Part shown: positions 25,876 to 33,986 of the stretch, in pieces | Position numbering within the stretch: position 1 is the stretch's first letter | How the letters are laid out: the number at the start of each line of letters is the position of its first letter | Assembly: GCF_001988955.1 (NCBI RefSeq) | Contig: NZ_CP014263.1 | Span: 2,480,001 to 2,544,000, forward strand | Source of the DNA: Spirosoma montaniterrae | GTDB taxonomy: Bacteria; Bacteroidota; Bacteroidia; Cytophagales; Spirosomataceae | DNA length: 64,000 nt | Direction of reading: 5' to 3' | The notes under the pieces: generated by a model | Databases searched by the model: none | Told to the model about the DNA's origin: nothing | The model's input: the letters and a program-made list of their open reading frames with translations, nothing else | Program-made: the position numbers and the translations under genes

Positions 25876-27174
25876 TCAATGATCTGGAGCGATCAGTTTA
25901 CGCAAGCCGAATAAAACTCGCTGAAGCAGTGAGAGGTCTTCCGTAATTACTTCGGCGGTACCGGGCATTTCATACCGATAAGCCAGTTTCTTATGGTACG
26001 ATGAGATGAGTTGGTTGGGCAGCGTGATGGCAATTCGGCATCGGGTACGGCTTGAAGATTGGTGGATGGTTTCTACCTTGCCGCGAAGCACCCCATATTC
26101 CGTAAATGGATAATCAGTCAATCGAATAATCACCTTCTGCCCTACCTGCAACTTACCCCGATTGGCAGCCGAAAGCGATGCCATACCGACAATGGGTCTG
26201 TGCTGAGGTACGATAGCGAACAAACTGTCACCTGCCCGAATCGCCTGCAACTCCTCAAGGGTCTGCAGGTAGTGTAATCTGCCCGCAGCCGGAGCCGTTA
26301 GCAGGTAGGTTTGCTGCCATGTCTGCAACAGATTTTCGATATTTTGCAGTGCCTGTCGGATATTGTCGGACGTGGTACGGATTTGCTGGGTCTGCTGCTG
26401 TTGCAGTTCAAGTTGCTCTTTTTCTTTGGCCGCTAACTGTAGCTTGTTCTGAATCAGCACCTTCTGATACTCTTCCGCTTCGCGCTTACGACGCAGGTAC
26501 TCATTCTCGGAGGCCAATAGTTCGGCTTGTGAATACACCTTTTCATTAAACAGGCGTTTATCCATACGGTATTTTTTCTCCGCGTTTTCTAACTCCAAAC
26601 CGTTGAGTTGAGCCTGTTTTGAATTAACCGCAATCAGTTGCTGGTACTGCTTTATTTCGCGGTTGAGTAGTGCCAGCCGTTCGGACACGTAGCCATCAGA
26701 CACTAAACGATGGTACTGTCGGCAAGCTACGGTAAGCGTATTTACTTCGGGTTGAATGTCACCAAACGTGGTTGTATCCGTAGCGTTTTTTAACGGCACT
26801 CGTGGGTTTCGCAGAAACCGATAAGCGGCTGCTTTCAGTTGATGAAGCCGGGAAACATTAACTAACCGGGTTGTATTCTCGATTTCAGCTAACGGATATC
26901 CTTTCTTAACTACCTGATTGTCTTTAGCTATTATTCGCCCCAGCCGACCGTTTATTCTGACGATAACGGGCTGTGAGTGTGGCGTAGTAGTAAGCACAAC
27001 CGGGCCAGTTAAGGTATCGGGGTAGCGAATCCAGGAAGCCGTACCGACCAATAAGCCGACAACTAAAACAACTAAGCCCGTGCCGCGCCGAATCAGGCCC
27101 GATGGTGGCCGGGTCAGTACGTCGCGTACCTGTTCGCTGTAATCGGCCAATTCATCGATACGGTCGGTTATCAT
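25876..27174 (-). CDS. HlyD-family periplasmic adaptor of peptide exporter
   Basis: 432 residues: N-terminal cytosolic part, a membrane helix (GTGLVVLVVGLLVGTASWI), a biotinyl-lipoyl-like half (VIVRINGRLGRIIAKDNQVVKKGYPLAEIE), a long coiled-coil hairpin (about residues 150-290) and a C-terminal beta-barrel with ITLPNQLISSYHKKLAYRYEMPGTAEVITEDLSLLQRVL. It would bridge the C39 ABC exporter to an outer-membrane channel. It starts 2 bp after the exporter gene's stop, so they are co-transcribed. Confidence 0.88.
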   Translation of the reverse strand: MITDRIDELADYSEQVRDVLTRPPSGLIRRGTGLVVLVVGLLVGTASWIRYPDTLTGPVVLTTTPHSQPVIVRINGRLGRIIAKDNQVVKKGYPLAEIENTTRLVNVSRLHQLKAAAYRFLRNPRVPLKNATDTTTFGDIQPEVNTLTVACRQYHRLVSDGYVSERLALLNREIKQYQQLIAVNSKQAQLNGLELENAEKKYRMDKRLFNEKVYSQAELLASENEYLRRKREAEEYQKVLIQNKLQLAAKEKEQLELQQQQTQQIRTTSDNIRQALQNIENLLQTWQQTYLLTAPAAGRLHYLQTLEELQAIRAGDSLFAIVPQHRPIVGMASLSAANRGKLQVGQKVIIRLTDYPFTEYGVLRGKVETIHQSSSRTRCRIAITLPNQLISSYHKKLAYRYEMPGTAEVITEDLSLLQRVLFGLRKLIAPDH

Positions 27175-27176
27175 GA

Positions 27177-29381
27177 TTATTCGCTCAGTTCCAACTGATT
27201 TTTTACCAGTATAAAATAGGCTCCCTGCTGATTAACAAGGTCTTCGTGAGTCCCCTGCTCAACAACGCGGCCTTTTTCCAGCACAACGATGTTATCGGCA
27301 TTACGAACCGTGCTGAGCCGATGCGCAATAATCAATACCGTTCGACCCTCGAAAAACCGATCTAAATTATCCTGAATGGTTCGCTCGTTGTTGGCATCCA
27401 GCGCGCTCGTGGCTTCATCGAAAAACAAATAATCGGGGTCTTTGTAAATCGCTCTGGCAATAAGCAACCGTTGCTTTTGCCCACCACTGACGTTCATACC
27501 GCTACTGCCTACGCGCGTGTTGAAGCCAGTGGGTAACTCATCGACAAACGTTTCAAGATTAGCCAGACGCACGGCATCCAATAAACGGCCTTTATCGATC
27601 AGCCCATCAGAAGCCGATTCGGTAATGTTTCGGGCAATACTATCGGCAAACAGATACCCATCCTGCATCACGCATCCGCAACATGACCGCCAGAATGAAC
27701 TATTCAGATTTTTCAGATTCCGATTGCCAACCCGAACAGCCCCTGCCGAGGGTTCATAAAACTTGAGCAGCAGTTTAAGCAGCGTGGTTTTTCCGCTGCC
27801 GCTCGTGCCAACCAGAGCCGTTACTTTTCCTGCCGGAATCTGCACCGAAACGTCGTCGAGTACGAGTGGCGAGGTGCTGCTGCCGTATCGAAACGACAGA
27901 TTTTCGATACAAATCGATTTGGCGGTAGGCAACTCCCGCAGTTGGTCGGGCTGGTCTTCGTCGGGTTTGTTGTAAACCTCCGAAATTCGTTCCAGACTCA
28001 GGAGCGCGTCTTGACCACTCTGGATAAACAGAATCAGATCGTTGAGCGGCACGTTCAACTGCCCCAGCATAAACTGTACCGACAGCATCATGCCGAGCGT
28101 AATTTGCCCGTCGAGTACGGCTTTGGCAGCAACAAACGTGATAAGAATATTGGTCAACTGGTTAATGACCGACCCGCCCAGCGTTTGGGTTTGGTTCAAA
28201 GCCAGCGCGTTCAGGTTGATGCGAAAGAGTCGAATCTGAATTGCTTCCCATTCCCAGCGTCGGCGTCGTTCGGAGCCATTGAGCTTTATCTCCTACATTC
28301 CGTTAATAAGCTGTACTAAGCTGCTTTGCTGGCCCGACCCTTCATCAAAATAGCGGTAGTCGATTAATCGCCGACGTTCCAAAAACAAAAACGTCCAGCC
28401 AACGTAGAGTACTGCCCCCGCCAGAAACAGACTGAAAATGGTGAGATTGTAAAGAGCCAGAATGCTGCCAAACACTAGAATTTCGATTACCGAGAACACC
28501 GCACGCAACGTAATGGCCGACATGAAATTTTGAATACGGGCATGGTCGCGCTGAATGCGCTGGAGCAGATCACCGATATTTTTAGAGTCAAAAAAACCAA
28601 CCGACAGCCGCATTAGCTTAATGAGGTAGTCGGCCTGCATTCGAATGTTGATGCGGCTGGTCATGTGAATCAGGAGCCAGTCTCGAAAAATTTGTACCAG
28701 TGTCTGGGCTGCAAAAAGAAACAACTGCGCCAGCAGAATCAGGTAGATAAAACTCCGGTTGTTAAAGTTGATACCATAATCAATGAGCGACTGCGTCAGA
28801 AACGGAAACACGACCTGTAGCACACTGCCCAAGCCCAAGCCCAGCAGCAGTTGCAGCATCAGGTGCCGGTAGGGCATGAAGTAACGTAGCCAAAATGAAG
28901 CACTTAGGCGTTTGGCCGTACCGTTGTCGTTGGTCTGGTCATAAAAGGCGGGGGCAGGTTCCAGCACCAGCACAATTCCCTCATCGCCCGGTTTTGGGTG
29001 CTTACTGTTGAGCCACCCCCGGCAAAATTCATCGGGCGCGTAATCCAGCAAACCATAGCCCGGATCGGCCACGTGAATACGGCCTTTTTTGATGGCATGT
29101 ATCACAACAAAGTGCCGCTGCCGCCAATAGGCAATACAAGGCAGCGGCACGTCCTGCTGTAGCGTTTCGAGCGGCACACTTACGGCCAGCGATTGTAGGC
29201 CAATGGTTTCGGCGGCTTCGGCCAGCCCACCCAGCGACACACCCTCGCGACTAAGCGACGTTTTTTCGCGCAGGTACTCCTGCGATAGCGTTCGCCCATA
29301 ATGCTGCGCCACCATCCGCAAACAGGTGGGCCCACAGTCACGCTGATCTAACTGTTTATAAAAAGGGAATTTGACGGGCAT
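27177..29381 (-). pseudogene. C39-peptidase bacteriocin/RiPP ABC exporter with in-frame amber codon
   Basis: One continuous frame of 734 codons interrupted by a single TAG (28293-28295) after LVQLINGM; the frame continues EIKLNGSERRRRWEWE, so CAG to TAG is likely. Domains: C39 peptidase with catalytic Cys in DQRDCGPTCLRMVAQHYG and His/Asp in HFVVIHAIKKGRIHVADPGYG (residues 1-135), six-helix membrane domain, and nucleotide-binding domain with Walker A ALVGTSGSGKTTLLK, signature NVSGGQKQRLLIARA and Walker B DYLFFDEATSALD. It would remove a GG leader and export the peptide. Inactive unless the stop is read through, suppressed or a sequencing error. Confidence 0.88.
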
Positions 29382-29389
29382 AAAGCATT

Positions 29390-30082
29390 CTAAGCCGTTA
29401 GGTCGGCCATAGACAGGAACTGCTGAATCGGATTTACCCGTTGAAAATGTTCGTAGCTAAACTCATCGGGTTGGTTTGACAACTCAAAAACACCTTTCAA
29501 GTCGCGCACCCGCTCAATTTCCTGCCCGCAAATTTGATCTATAAGCGTATATACCTCGATCCCTTTTGGCGTAAATATGTTGTGCAGGTTCATGAGTTCA
29601 AGACCAGTATGATAGCGCTTCTCCAAATCGGCCAGTCGGCCAAGAAATTCATGCTTTTGCAATCCCTCAAATACATTTAGTTCTTTCAGAAGCCGGAACG
29701 CTTCATATCGTTTAGCTACCGTATAAAGCCCGTGAACCGCCGACAAAACCGTTCTCTGTTCCAGCGGTCGGCCAATCAAATCACCGAGGATGGTTTGTTC
29801 GGGATCGGAGATGAAAAATTTCTCCCGCTTAAACAGTATCATATTGAGCGTATTATGCGAACATTGATGAATTAATTCCTCCAGAAAGAAAATTTCATCA
29901 TTTGTCGGAATAGCACTAATGAACGTACAACCGTGCAGGCTGATATTGACAGAGCATAGTACCTGCGGATTATGAAAAACTGAAATACTACGATTAGTAA
30001 ACTTGATCTCCTGATAGAGTTCGGGCAGGTAGGTTTTTAGAATATCAAATGCCTTCTCAATGTGATTCTGGGTACAGACGTT
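29390..30082 (-). CDS. Possible HExxH-type peptide-modification protein, N-terminally truncated
   Basis: The frame is open from 30082 to the stop at 29390, but the only ATG is at 29842 (150 residues). Upstream codons encode plausible protein, including NDEIFFLEELIHQCSHNTLNM, an HxxxH that resembles the HExxH of alpha-ketoglutarate-type peptide beta-hydroxylases found beside RiPP precursors, with Q replacing E. The C-terminal half is helical (LADLEKRYHTGLELM). The 5' end overlaps the end of the amidohydrolase gene; an ATT overlapping that TGA (30059-30061) could serve as a start, or the 5' part may have been deleted. Family assignment is tentative. Confidence 0.4.
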   Translation of the reverse strand, partial: NVCTQNHIEKAFDILKTYLPELYQEIKFTNRSISVFHNPQVLCSVNISLHGCTFISAIPTNDEIFFLEELIHQCSHNTLNMILFKREKFFISDPEQTILGDLIGRPLEQRTVLSAVHGLYTVAKRYEAFRLLKELNVFEGLQKHEFLGRLADLEKRYHTGLELMNLHNIFTPKGIEVYTLIDQICGQEIERVRDLKGVFELSNQPDEFSYEHFQRVNPIQQFLSMADLTA

Positions 30083-31049
30083 TTAGTACCTCCAGTTTGT
30101 GTAGCACATACTGATTTTCGGCCACCTGTTCTTTGCGTAGGCTGTCGGGGTGTTTTCGGGCCTGTTGGCTTAGGTAATTCTCCATAGTCTGATTCCAGCT
30201 TTGGAGTAAAGCCGTAGGCAAGCGGTCTAACCCACGCCGACGCTTTAGCGAATCGAGCGTAATTTGTGTATAGTTGACAAAGTACCAATCTAAGGTTGGG
30301 CAATTGTACACCTTATTTGCCAGTGTTCGTTGTACGGCTTCGTCAAAGTCAGGCTTATCAATGGGTAATGTTTCATAACCACCCAGGTGTTCGATGCAAC
30401 CAATTCCCTGACCCAGGGCTTTGGCAAACAGAACCCCGGCAGGTGCATGACCGGCCAGCCGAATATTCTCTTTTCGGGCAATTTGCGTCAGCGTATCATA
30501 CCACGTTACCGACGGGATGCTCAACACTTTAAGCAGTTGAAACCCGCTTGATTTATACTGCCGAACCAGTCGCGTGAGCGAATCGGACGATAGCCAATAG
30601 CGGGCCGAAAATGGTGGAGCCGATATATACAAATCAGGAGCCAGTTTCTTACCCTCTCCGATTAAACGTTGTAATTCAGGGTCAGCTTCATCGCCCCGCA
30701 TAGAACGTAACGTTGTTATACCTGCTGCCAGATGCAATTGAAAAAACTGATCAAGGCCATAGCCGAACTGATCTTTTCGGGGTAAGTGTACATGCATATC
30801 AGCCAGCCCCGGCATCAAGTATTTACCTGATGCGTCGATGACAGTGGCATTGGCATACTTGTTTCGGGCGGTTGGCTTTATAGTCTTAATCAGACCATTT
30901 TCAACAACCACGTCCTGATGCGGCAAAATTTTGGTCGTGTTCATTGGTAATACCGCTACGTCACTGAACACGACCGTAGTTTGGGCCAATGTTGACGATA
31001 CGACACTAATTAACGCCAACCCAATGAACCATAAACGCTTATTGTGCAT
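30057..31049 (-). CDS. Secreted amidohydrolase, C-terminally truncated
   Basis: 330 residues with a signal peptide (to about residue 22, STLAQ). Metal-dependent amidohydrolase fold: composite beta-sandwich, then GLADMHVHLPR (HxH metal ligands), a possible carbamylated lysine in GFQLLKVLSIPS, His in RLAGHAPAG and IEHLGGYE. The family normally continues about 100 residues to a catalytic aspartate (GTDA/GSDA-type); here the frame stops at PESH before it. The 3' end was therefore probably lost, at the same junction where the next gene lost its 5' end. It overlaps the upstream gluzincin-like gene by 11 bp. Confidence 0.72.
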   Translation of the reverse strand: MHNKRLWFIGLALISVVSSTLAQTTVVFSDVAVLPMNTTKILPHQDVVVENGLIKTIKPTARNKYANATVIDASGKYLMPGLADMHVHLPRKDQFGYGLDQFFQLHLAAGITTLRSMRGDEADPELQRLIGEGKKLAPDLYISAPPFSARYWLSSDSLTRLVRQYKSSGFQLLKVLSIPSVTWYDTLTQIARKENIRLAGHAPAGVLFAKALGQGIGCIEHLGGYETLPIDKPDFDEAVQRTLANKVYNCPTLDWYFVNYTQITLDSLKRRRGLDRLPTALLQSWNQTMENYLSQQARKHPDSLRKEQVAENQYVLHKLEVLKRLYPESH

Positions 31050-32253
31050 GTTTTTTTAATTCATCGTGGATAAAACGATTCAGATTCTCACGTTTAACGC
31101 CGAGTATGTCTTCGATAGCTTTATACAATAGTTCGTCTGAATTACTTACTTTAAACAAACGATTTATTCCCAAAAATCCATATTTTTCATATACTAATTT
31201 ACAAACTAAACCTCCGATAATATACACCAAATTTGCATCCTCTTTACCAACTCCAACTGAGTTATCGAGCAGGTTTGTAAAATCAAATTTGTATGTATTT
31301 GACTTTGTCTCCTTGTAAAGTTGTCCAAGAAGATAATTAAGAGATTTACCCGTAGTTCCTCCTAAATAAGTTGACAGACCTTCATTCAAAAAATTGTGAT
31401 AAGGCAGATATTCGGTATTATTACCAAAAGACCTGTAAGTATATATATGACATAACTCATGTGCAAAATTTTCTGTGGTATTCAACGAGCCATTAAAAAT
31501 CAAATTATTAGCCATTTCCGATAAGGCACCTTGTTGAGGTTTTCCATCAGAGGTCGACATAAACATAGTTAACTCATAATCGTATCCTCTTAGTCGTTGA
31601 TAATCATCAATAGAATTTGTAGCACAATACTTTACATTCAATGGAGACATATTATAAAAAGTTGACACAGCTAAATTTATAGAATCTAATCCCTTCAGTA
31701 TGTACTTATCAATACTATTTAGAGAGTAGATCTCCAAATGATCGGTTTTTTGACAGACCATTCTTTTCAAATTGTTCAGAAAATCACTTTGCAAAACAAG
31801 CCTGCCGTCTTCTACAACGACCCAATTATTAACTATATCCGTTATGTACGGCACATCACTATTATTCTCTATTCTGTAAAATGCGGTTTTAATTTTAAAT
31901 TGTGAGCCATATTTAGTAATAGACAGAACAACTGGTTTGTAATAATTATACAAATTCCTGCTAGCACTATAGTCAATATATTTAAAACGTAAGCTACACT
32001 GCGCTCCTATAAAATCTTGTTCTTCTTTCGACCAATTAAATTTTATAAAATTGTCATTTGATTTGTTTAGCAGGTAGTTATCCCACACCAATAAGGCTTG
32101 TTTAGTTAGTGTATCTAATTTTGAATAAGAAATACTTCTATTCAACTTAATAAGTTGAAAGCCTTGAGCCGGCTGACCTTTAGCGAAATGGACAAACGAA
32201 AAGAAGAGCGTGATCAAACAATTGAGAAAAATATAGAACAAAATTTTTTTCAT
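31039..32253 (-). CDS. Secreted gluzincin-like metallopeptidase of the peptide island
   Basis: 404 residues with a signal peptide (about residues 1-26). FAHELCHIYTYRSFG holds the HExxH zinc motif, followed about 20 residues later by FLNEGLSTYLGG, the third-ligand Glu pattern of gluzincins. The rest has no recognised similarity. The gene is strikingly AT-rich compared with its neighbours, which suggests recent acquisition. It starts 29 bp after the precursor peptide gene and may process, detoxify or confer immunity to the exported peptide (inference). Confidence 0.65.
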   Translation of the reverse strand: MKKILFYIFLNCLITLFFSFVHFAKGQPAQGFQLIKLNRSISYSKLDTLTKQALLVWDNYLLNKSNDNFIKFNWSKEEQDFIGAQCSLRFKYIDYSASRNLYNYYKPVVLSITKYGSQFKIKTAFYRIENNSDVPYITDIVNNWVVVEDGRLVLQSDFLNNLKRMVCQKTDHLEIYSLNSIDKYILKGLDSINLAVSTFYNMSPLNVKYCATNSIDDYQRLRGYDYELTMFMSTSDGKPQQGALSEMANNLIFNGSLNTTENFAHELCHIYTYRSFGNNTEYLPYHNFLNEGLSTYLGGTTGKSLNYLLGQLYKETKSNTYKFDFTNLLDNSVGVGKEDANLVYIIGGLVCKLVYEKYGFLGINRLFKVSNSDELLYKAIEDILGVKRENLNRFIHDELKKHAQ

Positions 32254-32282
32254 GATTTATTCAGAACCACGCCTTCTAACAA

Positions 32283-32438
32283 CTACTTCTGCGGTGTTTG
32301 TCCTGCTACAGTATGTGTACTCGTTGGGCTAGACACAGTGGCACCATGGCAATTATCCAAATTCCCACCTTTGATAGCCTCTACATTAGCTACCACATTT
32401 GCTTTTGCCTTCAGTTCGGCGAGCGATAAACGATTCAT
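32283..32438 (-). CDS. Double-glycine-leader precursor peptide (RiPP/bacteriocin-like)
   Basis: 51-residue peptide from ATG 32438 to TAG 32283. The leader MNRLSLAELKAKANVVANVE resembles Bacteroidota natural-product leaders and ends AIKGG, the cleavage site used by C39 peptidases. The predicted 26-residue core begins NLDNCHG, carries one Cys and is rich in Thr, Ser and His (SSPTSTHTVAG). It is the first gene of the minus-strand operon that also encodes the C39 exporter and HlyD, with a divergent XRE regulator upstream. Nature of any modification is unknown. Confidence 0.8.
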   Translation of the reverse strand: MNRLSLAELKAKANVVANVEAIKGGNLDNCHGATVSSPTSTHTVAGQTPQK

Positions 32439-32662
32439 AAAGTTTTATCCTCTGCATTCCGCAACCTTATCGACAGGTTGCTTCGCTTTGGTGTTACAAA
32501 AGTGATAACCGAATCGCCAAAGCCTTTTTCAGAATTTGAAAATCATTTTCATTTGATGAAAATATAACGAAATTTCTTTTCGGGTTAAATGTATATACAA
32601 GCAATTGTAACAGTTCAAAATTTTCAATACCTACCTGTTGTAAAAAAAAAGAAACTTACCTG

Positions 32663-32670
32663 TAGTTTTG
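32663..32670 (+). promoter_or_regulatory. XRE regulator promoter -7 element
   Basis: TAGTTTTG matches TAnnTTTG, 31 bp before the ATG. A TTG at 32638-32640 is 22 bp upstream, a little far. The rest of 32439-32701 is very AT-rich and must contain the divergent promoter of the precursor operon, but no exact -7 match was found on the minus strand. Confidence 0.45.
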
Positions 32671-32701
32671 CGAGGAATCTCCATACTCACTTATCCAGCT
32701 T

Positions 32702-33055
32702 ATGAACATGCTGACCCTTTTGGAAAATATCCGCCAGCTACGGCTACACAAAAATTTCAAACAAGAATACATGGCCGAACAATTAGGTATCAGCACTGCC
32801 ACGTACTCAAAAATCGAAAATGGCAAAATTAAGCTCTCCACCGAGCGGCTACACCGAATTGCGGCTACACTGGGCCTGGCGTCAACACCATTAACTATAG
32901 CGCAACTGAACACTTACCAGAATGGGTCAAATCAGAGCGAAATCAGCAATCTTAAACACCAAATTACCAAACTTGAACACGAACGCACACAAGCTATAGA
33001 ACGCGAAAAAAGCCTGTTAGCTTATATTCGCGTTCTGGAAACAACCGCTCCTTAG
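32702..33055 (+). CDS. XRE-family transcriptional regulator with coiled-coil tail
   Basis: 117 residues. N-terminal HTH_3 domain: LLENIRQLRLHKNFKQEYMAEQLGISTATYSKIENGKIKLS (helices 2-3 QEYMAEQL/STATYSKIE), then a linker and a C-terminal coiled coil (ISNLKHQITKLEHERTQAIEREKSLLAYI). Divergent from the precursor peptide operon across a 263-bp AT-rich gap, so it is the likely regulator of peptide production. A second in-frame ATG at 32708 is equally possible. Confidence 0.85.
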   Translation: MNMLTLLENIRQLRLHKNFKQEYMAEQLGISTATYSKIENGKIKLSTERLHRIAATLGLASTPLTIAQLNTYQNGSNQSEISNLKHQITKLEHERTQAIEREKSLLAYIRVLETTAP

Positions 33056-33073
33056 GCACTCGCATAGTTGTAC

Positions 33074-33871
33074 TCACCGGCTCCCAAACACTCTCCGCAA
33101 AATATCCGATACGCGGGCGGCTGGGTCTTCGCGAATCTGTTTTTCTTCCTGCGCCACCAGAATAAACAAACCATCGACAGCCTTATTCGTCGCGTATTCG
33201 GTCAGGTTTGGATTTACGCGTTGAACACCGGGCAACCGATTGTACATATTGGCTAAGTTGCCATACATGCGCGTGGCGTTGTTCTTTCGCAGGGTGCTGT
33301 CGATAATAGGCGTGAACTCCGTTACCAATTGCTGGCCCGACGTCCGACGCAGGTATTGCGTGGCGGCATCTTCAGAACCGCGTAAAATACCTACAGCATC
33401 GCCAATACTCATCGACGTAATAGCTTTAATAAACACAGGTTTCGCTACTTTAGCCGCATCTTCGGCGGCCCGGTTCAACGATAATTCAAACTGATCGACC
33501 TGCCGGTTGAAACCAAGTTGACGCAACTGCGTCGCTACACGCTGTGCTTCGGGTGGGAAGGCAATGCGCAACAGCGGATTTTTAAAGTAGCCATCCGTAG
33601 CCGACGCCTGATCGGCTCCTTTGCTGATACCTACGCGCAAAGCTTCGCGCAGACCCGTGGCTATGTCGCTGTTGGTCAGGCCGCTGCCGGTTGTACCTGT
33701 GCTGCCAGCAGACAGTACCCTTTCCAACAATTGCCCAAAACCACCACGTCGGGCGGGCTGTTGCGTAGGCGTTTGTTGTTGCGTAGGCTGCTGTTGAGTG
33801 GAATCTTGTCCTAAAACAGGTTGGATAAATAGTGGGGCCGCGTAAACCGCCAGCCAAATCATCTTGTTCAT
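33074..33871 (-). CDS. DUF4197 family exported protein
   Basis: About 265 residues starting MNKMIWLAVYAAPLFIQPVLGQ (signal peptide), a Gln-rich linker, then the DUF4197 domain (SDIATGLREALRVGISKGADQASATDGYFKNP; AFPPEAQRV; DGLFILVAQEEKQIREDPAARVSDILRRVFGS). Helical periplasmic or envelope protein of unknown role. ATG 33871 chosen over 33895 because it starts the signal peptide. Its last 17 codons are duplicated at 25779-25829; in that copy the sequence runs on towards the metal operator, which suggests the ancestral order was DUF4197 followed by the AztD-like gene. Confidence 0.85.
   Translation of the reverse strand: MNKMIWLAVYAAPLFIQPVLGQDSTQQQPTQQQTPTQQPARRGGFGQLLERVLSAGSTGTTGSGLTNSDIATGLREALRVGISKGADQASATDGYFKNPLLRIAFPPEAQRVATQLRQLGFNRQVDQFELSLNRAAEDAAKVAKPVFIKAITSMSIGDAVGILRGSEDAATQYLRRTSGQQLVTEFTPIIDSTLRKNNATRMYGNLANMYNRLPGVQRVNPNLTEYATNKAVDGLFILVAQEEKQIREDPAARVSDILRRVFGSR
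33076..33126. repeat. Right 51-bp direct repeat bounding the island
   Basis: Exact copy of 25779-25829, and coding for the last residues of the DUF4197 protein (ends LRRVFGSR). The XRE gene stop is 20 bp away on the island side. Similarity ends sharply on both sides. Confidence 0.92.
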
Positions 33872-33907
33872 GTGGGAAATCGTTTTCACGTACATTCGAC
33901 TAAAATC

Positions 33908-33976
33908 AGTGAAAAATGTAAAGTGAAAAGTGAAAAGATTTTAGGCTAATTCATTTTTCACTTTACATTTTTCACT
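33908..33976. repeat. GTGAAAA-family inverted repeat upstream of cinA
   Basis: Arms 33908-33929 and 33955-33976 are perfectly complementary over 22 bp and consist of the words AGTGAAAAATGTAA and AGTGAAAA; further unpaired word copies follow on each side up to 33984. It lies in the divergent gap between DUF4197 and cinA and ends about 10 bp before the cinA ATG. Confidence 0.88.
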
Positions 33977-33986
33977 TTTCACTTCT

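Noticed and set aside
25683..25946. Plus-strand frame starting in the metal operator
   Set aside because: It runs through the operator, the 51-bp repeat and the antisense of hlyD; no independent coding evidence, although a plus-strand promoter box exists.
32155..32505. 116-codon plus-strand frame over the precursor peptide region
   Set aside because: It overlaps the signal peptide of the gluzincin-like gene and the precursor gene on the opposite strand and has no family features; the minus-strand genes explain the region better.
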